DNA from: Pyrococcus kukulkanii
GTDB lineage: Archaea; Methanobacteriota_B; Thermococci; Thermococcales; Thermococcaceae
Assembly: GCF_001577775.1 (NCBI RefSeq)
Contig: NZ_CP010835.1
Span: 186,001 to 250,000 of the forward strand
Length of the DNA: 64,000 nucleotides
Reading direction: 5' to 3'
Program-made: the position numbers and the translations under genes
The notes under the pieces: generated by a model
Databases searched by the model: none
Seen by the model: the letters and a program-made list of their open reading frames with translations, nothing else
What the model was told of the DNA's origin: nothing
Part shown: in pieces, positions 53,485 through 64,000 of the stretch
How positions within the stretch are numbered: the first letter of the stretch is position 1
How the letters are laid out: the number at the start of each line of letters is the position of its first letter

Positions 53485-54042
53485 ATGATAATCCTAGCCT
53501 CGGCAAGTCCAAGGAGAAGAGAAATCCTGGGAAGGTTCTTTGAGATAAAAGTTGTTCCAAGTAATGTAAGTGAAGAGAGCAACGCTGAGAAGCCAGAAGA
53601 AAAAGCCATAGAGATAGCCAGAAGAAAGGCCCTGTCTATAGCTTCAAGCTACCCTAACGATACGGTAGTTGCCGCAGATACAATGGTTGTTTTTGAAAAC
53701 AGCATCATGGGAAAGCCCAGAGATGAAAGTGAGGCACGAGAAATGCTCAGAATGCTTAGCGGGAGAGTGCACAAAGTCATAACTGGCTACTGCATAATTC
53801 ACAGAGGGAAGAGAATGGAGGGGTACGAAGTAACTGAAGTAAAGTTCAGGGAGCTGGATGAAGAGCTAATTGGGTGGTACATCAAAACGGGCGAATGGAA
53901 GGACAAGGCTGGAGCCTATGGAATTCAGGGCTATGCCTCGGTATTCGTTGAATGGATTAAAGGTGACTACTACAATGTTGTCGGCCTGCCAATTAAAATA
54001 GTTGTTGAACTGATAAAGCTTGGCCTCAAGCCGAAGACATGA
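53485..54042 (+). CDS. maf: Maf-type nucleotide pyrophosphatase
   Basis: 185 residues. MIILASASPRRREILGRFF, then VVAADTMVVF, GKPRDESEAREMLRMLSGR, and DKAGAYGIQGYAS. The family hydrolyses modified or non-canonical NTPs (dTTP/UTP class). The ATG at 53485 fits the Maf start; the frame open to 53275 is antisense to rpl44e. It is divergent from rpl44e with a TATA element in the shared gap. Confidence 0.93.
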   Translation: MIILASASPRRREILGRFFEIKVVPSNVSEESNAEKPEEKAIEIARRKALSIASSYPNDTVVAADTMVVFENSIMGKPRDESEAREMLRMLSGRVHKVITGYCIIHRGKRMEGYEVTEVKFRELDEELIGWYIKTGEWKDKAGAYGIQGYASVFVEWIKGDYYNVVGLPIKIVVELIKLGLKPKT

Positions 54043-55374
<1,332 letters not shown>

Positions 55375-55406
55375 ATGTTTTTAAACCCTCTTTTCTTTTA
55401 ACTCTC

Positions 55407-56147
55407 ATGCTTCCAACGGCGGAAACATTTATCGAGAAGTTCAGGCTTGAATCAAGCTTAAGGGCCCTTGAGAGGGTAAAGGATGAGCTACCCCAGGAAG
55501 CCTACCTCAGGCTAAAAGGCCTTTTAGAGTTCAGGCTTTATGGAAAAGAATTCTCGCGGGAACCTTTGAAATTTAGGATTGCCGTTGCTTACTCTGGGGG
55601 TAGCGACAGCTCGGCGACCGTTAAGATACTCAGCTGGGCTGGATTTAATGTGATCCCAATTACGGCGAGGCTACCTCAGATGGAGGAGAAAACCCTTGAA
55701 AGTGTGAGATCCCAGGGAGCAATTCTAGTAGAAGTTCCGGGGTATATGGAAGAGATGGAGAGGCTCATGGAAAAAAGAGCCCCAATCTGCGGTAGGTGCC
55801 ATTCGATGGTTATGAGCGCTGTTGAACGGAAAGCTAGGGATCTCGGGATAAAGGTGATTGCGAGTGGGGATATGCTGAGCGTTGGTAGCGGCTCCATCTA
55901 CAAGAAAGATGGCATAATCGTGCTTAATCTGCCGGCTTTTTTGGCACTAAACAAGGCCCAGCTTTTGGAGATCCTCGACTGGAAAGAGTATGAGCTCAAG
56001 TTTGGTTGTCCCCTCTGGAGGGAAGCCGTGAAGGAGGCCCCAATAATAAAGAGGTTTGCAATTCAGAGAATATTGAGGGAGCTGAGGGCGGGTGCTTTAA
56101 CCGAGGAAATGGCAAAAGAGTTGATAATGGACGTTCTTAGGGCCTAG
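55407..56147 (+). CDS. PP-loop ATPase (tRNA-thiolation-like)
   Basis: 246 residues. The pyrophosphatase loop is RIAVAYSGGSDSSATVKIL. A CxxC pair follows in APICGRCHSMVM, then GDMLSVGSGS. The family adenylates a carbonyl group, often in tRNA or cofactor sulfur transfer; the exact substrate is unknown. Convergent with the metallo-hydrolase with a four-base overlap. Confidence 0.83.
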   Translation: MLPTAETFIEKFRLESSLRALERVKDELPQEAYLRLKGLLEFRLYGKEFSREPLKFRIAVAYSGGSDSSATVKILSWAGFNVIPITARLPQMEEKTLESVRSQGAILVEVPGYMEEMERLMEKRAPICGRCHSMVMSAVERKARDLGIKVIASGDMLSVGSGSIYKKDGIIVLNLPAFLALNKAQLLEILDWKEYELKFGCPLWREAVKEAPIIKRFAIQRILRELRAGALTEEMAKELIMDVLRA

Positions 56148-56956
56148 ACGAACCTTGCAGGCCTTAAAGTTTTCACGCTGATTTCCTTCCCTATCGTTAC
56201 CCTGAAGCCCTCTTTGGCCACGTACGTTTTAATTCCCGTGACGTTCTGGATGAACTCAGCCTCCTTGTAAGGGCCCGCGAAGTGCATCTTCATTCCAGCG
56301 TGAGTCATTATCAACACTTCGGGTTTTTCCTTCATGGCTTTCAGCATGTAAACTACATCCTCGGTGCATAGGTGGTAGGGGATTCTCATGTCCCTAGGCC
56401 TTGTGACTGAGGCTATCAAAACTCTAGCCCCCTCGTGCCACTCAATAAGTTCATCAAAGTACTGGGTGTCGGGAATATAAGAGATGTCTCCATATGACGT
56501 TTTCAGTCGAAATCCTATTGTTGTCGGGTCGCTGTGGATGGAGGGGGTGATTATCATCTCCTCTTGCCCTATCTTGAACCTGTCTCCAGGATTTGGGGTG
56601 TGAACTTCCTCGAGGGCGTCAAGGTGATACTTGCCCAGTGCAGGAGTGTGGTTCTCATCCCCATGAACTACACTTTTTGATCCAATAAGGATCCCTCTCT
56701 TTTTGGTAACCCCATACGTCATTCCCTCAACCAAAACTTCAGCATCGTTGCAGTGGTCAGTGTGTCTGTGGGAGATGAAGAGGACGTCGATTTTTCTGGG
56801 GTCTATCTTGTATCTCCACATTCTAACTAACGCTCCAGGCCCAGGATCAACGTAGATGTTTTTGCTCGCCTTAATGAAGAAGCCACCAGTGGCTCTTGCC
56901 TGCGTTATCGTGACGAACCTTCCACCACCGCCACCGAGAAAAGTTATCTCTATCAT
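56144..56956 (-). CDS. MBL-fold metallo-hydrolase
   Basis: About 270 residues. Metal site FISHRHTDHCNDAEV, further His in VHGDENHTP and IHSDPTTIGF, Asp in YIPDTQYFDEL, His in IMTHAGMKMHF. It lacks the beta-CASP motifs of RNases. The start MIEITFLGGGGGRFV follows GGGGAGGTGTGAG. Substrate unknown. Confidence 0.85.
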   Translation of the reverse strand: MIEITFLGGGGGRFVTITQARATGGFFIKASKNIYVDPGPGALVRMWRYKIDPRKIDVLFISHRHTDHCNDAEVLVEGMTYGVTKKRGILIGSKSVVHGDENHTPALGKYHLDALEEVHTPNPGDRFKIGQEEMIITPSIHSDPTTIGFRLKTSYGDISYIPDTQYFDELIEWHEGARVLIASVTRPRDMRIPYHLCTEDVVYMLKAMKEKPEVLIMTHAGMKMHFAGPYKEAEFIQNVTGIKTYVAKEGFRVTIGKEISVKTLRPARFV

Positions 56957-57008
56957 CTCACACCTCCCCCATAACATCACCTGCTCAATTTTTAAGCGTT
57001 CTTAAAGG

Positions 57009-57017
57009 CTTAAATAC
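57009..57017 (+). promoter_or_regulatory. TATA box of polB
   Basis: CTTAAATAC lies 34-42 bases upstream of the polB ATG. GAGGGA at about 57039-57044 is the ribosome-binding site. Confidence 0.45.
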
Positions 57018-57050
57018 GTGAATTTAGCGTAAATTATTGAGGGATTAAGT

Positions 57051-60000
57051 ATGATACTTGACGCTGACTACATCACCGAGGATGGGAAGCCGATTATAAG
57101 GATTTTCAAGAAAGAAAACGGCGAGTTTAAGGTTGAGTACGACAGAAACTTTAGACCTTACATTTACGCTCTCCTCAAAGATGACTCGCAGATTGATGAG
57201 GTTAGGAAGATAACCGCCGAGAGGCATGGGAAGATAGTGAGAATTATAGATGCCGAAAAGGTAAGGAAGAAGTTCCTGGGGAGGCCGATTGAGGTATGGA
57301 GGCTGTACTTTGAACACCCTCAGGACGTTCCCGCAATAAGGGATAAGATAAGAGAGCATTCCGCGGTTATTGACATCTTTGAGTACGACATTCCGTTCGC
57401 GAAGAGGTACCTAATAGACAAAGGCCTAATTCCAATGGAAGGCGATGAAGAGCTCAAGTTGCTCGCATTTGACATAGAAACCCTCTATCACGAAGGGGAG
57501 GAGTTCGCGAAGGGGCCCATTATAATGATAAGCTATGCTGATGAGGAAGAAGCCAAAGTCATAACGTGGAAAAAGATCGATCTCCCGTACGTCGAGGTAG
57601 TTTCCAGCGAGAGGGAGATGATAAAGCGGTTCCTCAAGGTGATAAGGGAGAAAGATCCCGATGTTATAATTACCTACAACGGCGATTCTTTCGACCTTCC
57701 CTATCTAGTTAAGAGGGCCGAAAAGCTCGGGATAAAGCTACCCCTGGGAAGGGACGGTAGTGAGCCAAAGATGCAGAGGCTTGGGGATATGACAGCGGTG
57801 GAGATAAAGGGAAGGATACACTTTGACCTCTACCACGTGATTAGGAGAACGATAAACCTCCCAACATACACCCTCGAGGCAGTTTATGAGGCAATCTTCG
57901 GAAAGCCAAAGGAGAAAGTTTACGCTCACGAGATAGCTGAGGCCTGGGAGACTGGAAAGGGACTGGAGAGAGTTGCAAAGTATTCAATGGAGGATGCAAA
58001 GGTAACGTACGAGCTCGGTAGGGAGTTCTTCCCAATGGAGGCCCAGCTTTCAAGGTTAGTCGGCCAGCCCCTGTGGGATGTTTCTAGGTCTTCAACTGGC
58101 AACTTGGTGGAGTGGTACCTCCTCAGGAAGGCCTACGAGAGGAATGAATTGGCTCCAAACAAGCCGGATGAGAGGGAGTACGAGAGAAGGCTAAGGGAGA
58201 GCTACGCTGGGGGATACGTTAAGGAGCCGGAGAAAGGGCTCTGGGAGGGGTTAGTTTCCCTAGATTTCAGGAGCCTGTACCCCTCGATAATAATCACCCA
58301 TAACGTCTCACCGGATACGCTGAACAGGGAAGGGTGCAGGGAATACGATGTCGCCCCAGAGGTTGGGCACAAGTTCTGCAAGGACTTCCCGGGGTTTATC
58401 CCCAGCCTGCTCAAGAGGTTATTGGATGAAAGGCAAGAAATAAAAAGGAAGATGAAAGCTTCTAAAGACCCAATCGAGAAGAAGATGCTTGATTACAGGC
58501 AACGAGCTATCAAAATCCTGGCAAACAGCATTTTACCGGAAGAATGGGTTCCACTAATTAAAAACGGTAAAGTTAAGATATTCCGCATTGGGGACTTCGT
58601 TGATGGACTTATGAAGGCGAACCAAGGAAAAGTGAAGAAAACGGGGGATACAGAAGTTTTGGAGGTTGCAGGAATTCATGCGTTTTCCTTTGACAGGAAG
58701 TCCAAGAAGGCCCGTGTAATGGCAGTGAAAGCCGTGATAAGACACCGTTATTCCGGAAATGTTTATAGAATAGTCTTAAACTCTGGTAGAAAAATAACAA
58801 TAACAGAAGGGCATAGCCTATTTGTCTATAGGAACGGGGATCTCGTTGAGGCAACTGGGGAGGATGTCAAAATTGGGGATCTTCTTGCAGTTCCAAGATC
58901 AGTAAACCTACCAGAGAAAAGGGAACGCTTGAATATTGTTGAACTTCTTCTGAATCTCTCACCGGAAGAGACAGAAGATATAATACTTACGATTCCAATT
59001 AAAGGCAGAAAGAACTTCTTCAAGGGAATGTTGAGAACATTACGTTGGATTTTTGACGAGGAAAAGAGAGTAAGAACAGCAAGACGCTATCTGAGACACC
59101 TTGAAAATCTCGGATACATAAGGTTGAGGAAAATTGGATACGACATCATTGATAAGGAGGGGCTTGAGAAATATAGAACGTTGTACGAGAAACTTGTTGA
59201 TGTTGTCCGCTATAATGGCAACAAGAGAGAGTATTTAGTTGAATTTAATGCTGTCCGGGACGTTATCTCACTAATGCCAGAGGAAGAACTGAAGGAATGG
59301 CGTATTGGAACCAGAAATGGATTCAGAATGGGTACGTTTGTAGATATTAATGAAGATTTTGCCAAGCTTCTTGGCTACTATGTAAGCGAGGGAAGTGCAA
59401 GGAAGTGGAAGAATCAAACTGGAGGTTGGAGTTACACTGTGAGATTGTACAACGAGAACGATGAAGTTCTTGACGACATGGAACACTTAGCCAAGAAGTT
59501 TTTTGGGAAAGTCAAACGTGGAAAGAACTATGTTGAGATACCAAAGAAAATGGCTTATATCATCTTTGAGAGCCTTTGTGGGACTTTGGCAGAAAACAAA
59601 AGGGTTCCTGAGGTAATCTTTACCTCATCAAAGGGCGTTAGATGGGCCTTCCTTGAGGGTTATTTCATCGGCGATGGCGATGTTCACCCAAGCAAGAGGG
59701 TTCGCCTATCAACGAAGAGCGAGCTTTTAGTAAATGGTCTTGTTCTCCTACTTAACTCCCTTGGAGTATCTGCCATTAAGCTTGGATACGATAGTGGAGT
59801 CTACAGGGTTTATGTAAACGAGGAACTTAAGTTTACGGAATACAGAAAGAAAAAGAATGTATATTACTCTCACATTGTTCCAAAGGATATTCTCAAAGAA
59901 ACTTTTGGTAAGGTCTTCCAGAAAAATATAAGTTACAAGAAATTTAGAGAGCTTGTAGAAAATGGAAAACTTGACAGGGAGAAAGCCAAACGCATTGAGT

Positions 60001-60989
60001 GGTTGCTTAACGGAGATATAGTCCTAGATAGAGTCGTAGAGATTAAGAGAGAGTACTATGATGGTTACGTTTACGATCTAAGTGTCGATGAAGATGAGAA
60101 TTTCCTTGCTGGCTTTGGATTCCTCTATGCACATAATAGCTATTATGGGTATTATGGGTACGCAAAAGCCCGTTGGTACTGTAAGGAGTGCGCAGAGAGC
60201 GTTACGGCCTGGGGGAGGGAGTATATAGAGTTTGTAAGGAAGGAACTGGAGGAAAAGTTCGGGTTCAAAGTCTTATACATAGACACAGATGGACTCTACG
60301 CCACAATTCCTGGGGCAAAACCCGAGGAGATAAAGAAGAAAGCCCTAGAGTTCGTAGATTATATAAACGCCAAGCTTCCAGGGCTGTTGGAGCTTGAGTA
60401 CGAGGGCTTCTACGTGAGAGGGTTCTTCGTGACGAAGAAGAAGTATGCGTTGATAGATGAGGAAGGGAAGATAATCACTAGGGGGCTTGAAATAGTCAGG
60501 AGGGACTGGAGCGAAATAGCCAAAGAAACCCAAGCAAAAGTCCTAGAGGCTATCCTAAAGCATGGCAACGTTGAGGAGGCAGTAAAGATAGTTAAGGAGG
60601 TAACTGAAAAGCTGAGCAAGTACGAAATACCTCCAGAAAAGCTAGTTATTTACGAGCAGATCACGAGGCCCCTTCACGAGTACAAGGCTATAGGTCCGCA
60701 CGTTGCCGTGGCAAAAAGGTTAGCCGCTAGAGGAGTAAAGGTGAGGCCTGGCATGGTGATAGGGTACATAGTGCTGAGGGGAGACGGGCCAATAAGCAAG
60801 AGGGCTATCCTTGCAGAGGAGTTCGATCTCAGGAAGCATAAGTATGACGCTGAGTATTACATAGAAAATCAGGTTTTACCTGCCGTTCTTAGAATATTAG
60901 AGGCCTTTGGGTACAGGAAAGAAGACCTCAGGTGGCAGAAGACTAAACAGACAGGTCTTACGGCATGGCTTAACATCAAGAAGAAGTAA
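57051..60989 (+). CDS. polB: Family B DNA polymerase with in-frame intein
   Basis: A 1312-residue precursor, giving a 775-residue mature enzyme after splicing. Exonuclease motifs: Exo [11 protein letters not shown] (Asp141, Glu143), Exo [13 protein letters not shown], Exo [13 protein letters not shown]. Polymerase motifs: [36 protein letters not shown] (interrupted by the intein), [11 protein letters not shown]. The enzyme replicates DNA with proofreading and, as in this family, should sense uracil through its N-terminal domain. The extein agrees with my memory of Deep Vent polymerase. GAGGGA precedes the ATG. A VapBC pair follows. Confidence 0.98.
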   Translation: MILDADYITEDGKPIIRIFKKENGEFKVEYDRNFRPYIYALLKDDSQIDEVRKITAERHGKIVRIIDAEKVRKKFLGRPIEVWRLYFEHPQDVPAIRDKIREHSAVIDIFEYDIPFAKRYLIDKGLIPMEGDEELKLLAFDIETLYHEGEEFAKGPIIMISYADEEEAKVITWKKIDLPYVEVVSSEREMIKRFLKVIREKDPDVIITYNGDSFDLPYLVKRAEKLGIKLPLGRDGSEPKMQRLGDMTAVEIKGRIHFDLYHVIRRTINLPTYTLEAVYEAIFGKPKEKVYAHEIAEAWETGKGLERVAKYSMEDAKVTYELGREFFPMEAQLSRLVGQPLWDVSRSSTGNLVEWYLLRKAYERNELAPNKPDEREYERRLRESYAGGYVKEPEKGLWEGLVSLDFRSLYPSIIITHNVSPDTLNREGCREYDVAPEVGHKFCKDFPGFIPSLLKRLLDERQEIKRKMKASKDPIEKKMLDYRQRAIKILANSILPEEWVPLIKNGKVKIFRIGDFVDGLMKANQGKVKKTGDTEVLEVAGIHAFSFDRKSKKARVMAVKAVIRHRYSGNVYRIVLNSGRKITITEGHSLFVYRNGDLVEATGEDVKIGDLLAVPRSVNLPEKRERLNIVELLLNLSPEETEDIILTIPIKGRKNFFKGMLRTLRWIFDEEKRVRTARRYLRHLENLGYIRLRKIGYDIIDKEGLEKYRTLYEKLVDVVRYNGNKREYLVEFNAVRDVISLMPEEELKEWRIGTRNGFRMGTFVDINEDFAKLLGYYVSEGSARKWKNQTGGWSYTVRLYNENDEVLDDMEHLAKKFFGKVKRGKNYVEIPKKMAYIIFESLCGTLAENKRVPEVIFTSSKGVRWAFLEGYFIGDGDVHPSKRVRLSTKSELLVNGLVLLLNSLGVSAIKLGYDSGVYRVYVNEELKFTEYRKKKNVYYSHIVPKDILKETFGKVFQKNISYKKFRELVENGKLDREKAKRIEWLLNGDIVLDRVVEIKREYYDGYVYDLSVDEDENFLAGFGFLYAHNSYYGYYGYAKARWYCKECAESVTAWGREYIEFVRKELEEKFGFKVLYIDTDGLYATIPGAKPEEIKKKALEFVDYINAKLPGLLELEYEGFYVRGFFVTKKKYALIDEEGKIITRGLEIVRRDWSEIAKETQAKVLEAILKHGNVEEAVKIVKEVTEKLSKYEIPPEKLVIYEQITRPLHEYKAIGPHVAVAKRLAARGVKVRPGMVIGYIVLRGDGPISKRAILAEEFDLRKHKYDAEYYIENQVLPAVLRILEAFGYRKEDLRWQKTKQTGLTAWLNIKKK
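58527..60137 (+). mobile_element. Pol intein with LAGLIDADG homing endonuclease
   Basis: 537 codons inserted after ILAN of polymerase motif B. It begins with Ser1 ([15 protein letters not shown]), has block [11 protein letters not shown], endonuclease motifs [11 protein letters not shown] and [11 protein letters not shown], block [18 protein letters not shown], and ends AHN before Ser+1 of the extein. All splicing residues (Ser1, His-Asn, Ser+1) are present and the Asp/Glu catalytic acids appear kept, so splicing and DNA cutting are expected. Position and length match the known Psp-GBD Pol intein (PI-PspI). Confidence 0.97.
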
Positions 60990-61030
60990 TGTTTATGTAC
61001 TCGTAATGCGAGTATTAAGTGGGTGATGAG

Positions 61031-61255
61031 ATGGCAGTATTGAGCATAAGGATTCCGGATGATCTAAAAGAGAAGATGAAGGAGTTTGACATAAACTGGA
61101 GTGAGGAGATCAGGAAGTTCATAAAAGAGAGGATAGAGTATGAGGAAAGGAAGAGAACCCTTGAGAAAGCTCTAGAACTTCTAAAGAATACTCCAGGATC
61201 AGTCGAGAGAGGATTTTCAGCAAGGGCAGTGAGGGAGGATCGTGATAGTCATTGA
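61031..61255 (+). CDS. vapB: VapB-type antitoxin
   Basis: 74 residues. MAVLSIRIPDDLKEKMKEFD is a ribbon-helix-helix strand and helix, followed by a charged helix (KRTLEKALELLKN) and a C-terminal toxin-binding tail ([15 protein letters not shown]). The ATG at 61031 follows GGTGATGAG. It overlaps vapC by 14 bases. Confidence 0.85.
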   Translation: MAVLSIRIPDDLKEKMKEFDINWSEEIRKFIKERIEYEERKRTLEKALELLKNTPGSVERGFSARAVREDRDSH

Positions 61256-61631
61256 TGCATCAATCCTAGCTAAAATAATTCTAAAAGAAGAGGGCTGGGA
61301 ACAGATAACTCTTACACCGAGCACGATAACTTTGGACTATGCTTTTGTTGAATGTACAAACGCAATATGGAAGGCTGTCAGGCGGAACAGGATCCCTAGA
61401 GAAAGTATTACTGACAGACTAGAAGTTCTTAGATTGATTAGGAATTCCCTCATAGTTGCCAAGGTTGAAGACTTTTTTGAAAGAGGATTGGAGATAGCCT
61501 TAGATGAAGGAATAACTGTGTACGATGCATTCTACATAGCTTTGGCAGAGTCATTAGATGCAAGGCTGATTACCGCGGATGAGAGGCAATATGAGGTAGC
61601 TAAAAACTACGTTCCTGCGAAGCTCGTATGA
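61242..61631 (+). CDS. vapC: VapC-type PIN-domain toxin
   Basis: 129 residues. PIN acids: [44 protein letters not shown] cleavage, probably of tRNA or rRNA, is expected. GTG start inside vapB. Its last 32 bases overlap the convergent methyltransferase gene. Confidence 0.88.
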   Translation: MIVIDASILAKIILKEEGWEQITLTPSTITLDYAFVECTNAIWKAVRRNRIPRESITDRLEVLRLIRNSLIVAKVEDFFERGLEIALDEGITVYDAFYIALAESLDARLITADERQYEVAKNYVPAKLV

Positions 61632-62220
61632 ACCTGTAGATATCGACCTTGATCCTTTCAAGCCTTTTTCTGTGGAAGAAGAACTGTGCAGGAATCTCGA
61701 TTTCAGTTGTTACCTTATGACTTATTACAAAATTGTTTTCCTGGGAGAACCTCTCTATAAACTTCCTGACCTCGGGTTTTGCTAGATGAATTGAGTACAC
61801 TACCTCAGATACTTCAAACGCCTTCAATAGGAAAGGCCTGTCAGCATGCTTCCGCTGGCTTCCAAAGGGGGGATTCATAACCACGGTATCGACCTTTTCG
61901 CTGAACTCGCTAACGTCCCCAACGATCACCTCAACATTATCAAAATCCTCAACGTTCTCCTTAAGCACTTCAATCGCCTCGGGATCAACTTCAACGGCAT
62001 AAACCTTCTTAGCTCCAAGTAACAGGGCGCCGAGGGTTAAAACTCCAGTTCCGGCTCCTAAGTCAGCAACAACCTTGCCTTCAATATCCCCCAGGGAATA
62101 TGCAAGCCATAGGAGTTCTGATGCCGCATTCCCTGGAGTTCTGTACTGCTCCAGCCAGGGCTTAGGGTTTCTGAAGCCCTTCAGCTTTGATAGCATAATT
62201 GCAAGTTCTTTTTTCCTCAT
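61600..62220 (-). CDS. METTL5-like adenine N6-methyltransferase
   Basis: 206 residues. SAM site [20 protein letters not shown], catalytic [17 protein letters not shown]. The [ND]PPF motif with GSQ and the length fit the archaeal METTL5-like family, which probably methylates small-subunit rRNA adenine. The ATG at 62220 follows GTGGTG. Confidence 0.88.
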   Translation of the reverse strand: MRKKELAIMLSKLKGFRNPKPWLEQYRTPGNAASELLWLAYSLGDIEGKVVADLGAGTGVLTLGALLLGAKKVYAVEVDPEAIEVLKENVEDFDNVEVIVGDVSEFSEKVDTVVMNPPFGSQRKHADRPFLLKAFEVSEVVYSIHLAKPEVRKFIERFSQENNFVISHKVTTEIEIPAQFFFHRKRLERIKVDIYRFIRASQERSF

Positions 62221-62359
62221 CACCACGCAATAATTTTTAATCATTTAAGCCTTTTCCTGAATTATTTCGCTAAATTAACATAAATTTTGTTATTATTACT
62301 GTTTTGACGGCGTAATTTTCTTAAGTGTGAAGCTTTCTTTTCATAGGTGGGGTGGTTGG

Positions 62360-63964
62360 ATGGCGAGGATAGTCCTCAGCACTGATGAGACTTTAACGAG
62401 TACTTACCACGACGTTCCGCTCTTGGACTTCCTTGGCTGTGCACCGTACGATAAGCTACCGAAGTGGGTGTTCAGGTTATTAGACAGCCAGTTGCCAGAT
62501 AACAATGGAGTACTAACCCAAGCTCCCTACGGACTCAGGAAAATTGAAGCCGCTTTGCTGAGGTGTTTTTCAAGGGATGATGTAGTGGTAGCCCATCCCA
62601 GGAAGATAGAGCAGTTCATTGATGAAAACACCGAGATAGTGGCCCTCTATGAGATGGATCCCCTCGGCCTAGGGCCAGTAACGATGATGTTCACGAATGG
62701 AGGACAGTGGAGGAGTTACACAAGTGTTAAGTTCAAGGAGCTCGTGACCAGAATAAATTCGCTCAGGGATAAGAAGAACCTCAAGTTCAAGTTGGTTGTT
62801 GGGGGGCCAGGATCATGGCAACTTGAAACTAGAAGGGATGAGAGGGAGAGACTAAGAGTAGACCACGTGGTCATTGGGGAGGCAGAGCACGTAATATGTG
62901 ATATAATTGAAGGGATAATTGAAGATTCCGCCGATGAAACGATATTTGTTAGAGGATGGCCAAAAGTTGAGGAGATACCAACTATAGTTGGTCCTTCTTA
63001 TAAGGGGTTGGTTGAGGTAATGAGAGGATGCGGAAGAGGATGCAGGTTCTGTGAGCCTAATCTTAGGGTTGCACGCTTCATTCCGTTGGAAAAGATAGAG
63101 GAAGAGGTAAGATTAAACATAAACGCAGGAATAGATCATGCATGGTTGCATAGTGAGGATATCTTTCTATACAAGGTCGAAGACAGGAAAAACTTCTATC
63201 CAAATGCCGAAGCAGTAATCGAGCTGTTTGAGATGGCAAGAAAGTACACTAAGCACGTTAATCCAACGCACGGAACTGTAGCTGGAGCCTTAGCTGTTCC
63301 CGGAATGATAGAGGAGATATCAAGGATAGTTGAAGCCAACGATAACCACTGGATTGGCATACAGGTCGGAATGGAAACCGCCGATCCAGAGGTTATTGGA
63401 AAGCTCATGAACAACAAGATGAAGCCCTTCTCACCTGAGGAGTGGCCGTGGGTTCTGCTTAATGGAACGTATGTTTTCAACAAGAACTATTGGTTCCCGG
63501 CATACACCACCATTCTAGGGCTTCCTGGGGACAATGATGATGCCGAGATCATGACCGCTCAGCTGATAATTACAATGGAGAAAGAGTTGGAGGAAAAGTT
63601 AGGAAACAAAGCTCACTTCACGGTTACACCCCTAGCCTTCGTTCCCATGGGCGTTCTGAAGGGCGAAGAATTTTACAGAGTAGATGAAATGATAACCTAT
63701 GGTCAGTTCCTTCACCTCTACTATGCATGGAAGCACATGGCTAGGGAGATAGTGAAGGGCCTGCCCAAGGTCATGAGGGGTAACCCATTCCTAATTCCAT
63801 TCTTCCCACTAGCGAGACTCGGGGTTAGGATAGTCCTCAGGCAGATAGAGAAGTGGGGAAGAAAGAGGGGGTTTGAAGTCAAAGAGCTCGAGCCCTTGGA
63901 TATAAAAATAGAAGTTGAAGAACACAGATGGAGTTACAAGCCAAGCTTAGCTGAAGCATATTAG
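62360..63964 (+). CDS. B12-binding-type radical SAM protein
   Basis: 534 residues. An N-terminal region with LVVGGPGSWQ and VDHVVIGEAEHVI suggests a cobalamin-binding-like domain. The radical SAM cluster motif is MRGCGRGCRFCEPNLRVARF (Cys-x3-Cys-x2-Cys). A long C-terminal domain follows with GIQVGMETADPEVIGKLM. Members act in tRNA or lipid modification; substrate unknown here. The ATG at 62360 follows GGGGTGG. Confidence 0.88.
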   Translation: MARIVLSTDETLTSTYHDVPLLDFLGCAPYDKLPKWVFRLLDSQLPDNNGVLTQAPYGLRKIEAALLRCFSRDDVVVAHPRKIEQFIDENTEIVALYEMDPLGLGPVTMMFTNGGQWRSYTSVKFKELVTRINSLRDKKNLKFKLVVGGPGSWQLETRRDERERLRVDHVVIGEAEHVICDIIEGIIEDSADETIFVRGWPKVEEIPTIVGPSYKGLVEVMRGCGRGCRFCEPNLRVARFIPLEKIEEEVRLNINAGIDHAWLHSEDIFLYKVEDRKNFYPNAEAVIELFEMARKYTKHVNPTHGTVAGALAVPGMIEEISRIVEANDNHWIGIQVGMETADPEVIGKLMNNKMKPFSPEEWPWVLLNGTYVFNKNYWFPAYTTILGLPGDNDDAEIMTAQLIITMEKELEEKLGNKAHFTVTPLAFVPMGVLKGEEFYRVDEMITYGQFLHLYYAWKHMAREIVKGLPKVMRGNPFLIPFFPLARLGVRIVLRQIEKWGRKRGFEVKELEPLDIKIEVEEHRWSYKPSLAEAY

Positions 63965-64000
63965 GATCTCGAATAAGGGAATATAACATTGCAATTATCT

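Overview
This window is chromosomal DNA of a hyperthermophilic euryarchaeon of the genus Pyrococcus. The archaeal replication, translation and sugar metabolism genes, the short G-rich ribosome-binding sites and TATA-box promoters, and the C/D box guide RNAs all point to Thermococcales. The family B DNA polymerase at 57051-60989 carries one 537-residue intein. As far as I can recall it, the extein matches Deep Vent polymerase from Pyrococcus sp. GB-D, so GB-D or a near-identical Guaymas Basin relative (for example P. kukulkanii) is the likely source.

Layout. 1-4.7 kb: start of a GH57 glucan enzyme, two exported proteins of unknown role, alaS and a coiled-coil protein. 4.7-7.06 kb: a decayed stretch with fragments of at least two exported proteins on the minus strand. 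7.1-17.5 kb: an accessory island. It has one long secreted protein with Ig-like repeats, now split by a frameshift, followed by alternating orphan C-terminal modules and small multi-spanning membrane proteins. The arrangement resembles a polymorphic toxin/immunity locus with silent cassettes. 17.5-24 kb: rimI, endA, kbl, hisS, a C/D sRNA, an archaeal ATPase, and a divergent regulator/MMPL exporter pair around a perfect palindrome. 25-30 kb: a large COG1361-type surface protein, DUF373, a thiamine-binding protein, and a frameshifted endonuclease IV. 30-33 kb: ppa, rpo7, spt4, dephospho-CoA kinase, S24e and S27ae. 32-38 kb: stress proteins flanking a permease, an rRNA methyltransferase, a second candidate C/D sRNA, Lrp regulators, RdgB and an adenosine-specific kinase. 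39-47 kb: trpS, prs, a GlmU-like enzyme, a DUF835 membrane protein, ADP-forming acyl-CoA synthetase alpha, and a DUF211/ArsR-like cluster. 47.3-47.7 kb: tRNA-Arg(TCT) overlapped by an SSV-type integrase N-terminal relic. 48-57 kb: housekeeping genes including hps-phi, QueD-like, S27e, L44e, Maf and enolase. 57-64 kb: polB with its intein, VapBC, a METTL5-like methyltransferase and a B12-binding-type radical SAM enzyme.

How the genes work together. The core genes cover translation (three aminoacyl-tRNA synthetases, ribosomal proteins, guide RNAs, tRNA-Arg), transcription (Rpo7, Spt4) and nucleotide housekeeping (prs, RdgB, Maf, ppa). hps-phi can supply ribulose 5-phosphate for prs. The accessory content is concentrated in the 7-17 kb island. 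It shows repeated module swapping, several broken reading frames and relic fragments, and it is the main region for follow-up. Several of the frameshifts in the window sit in short homopolymer runs, so raw-read support should be considered before treating each as biological.
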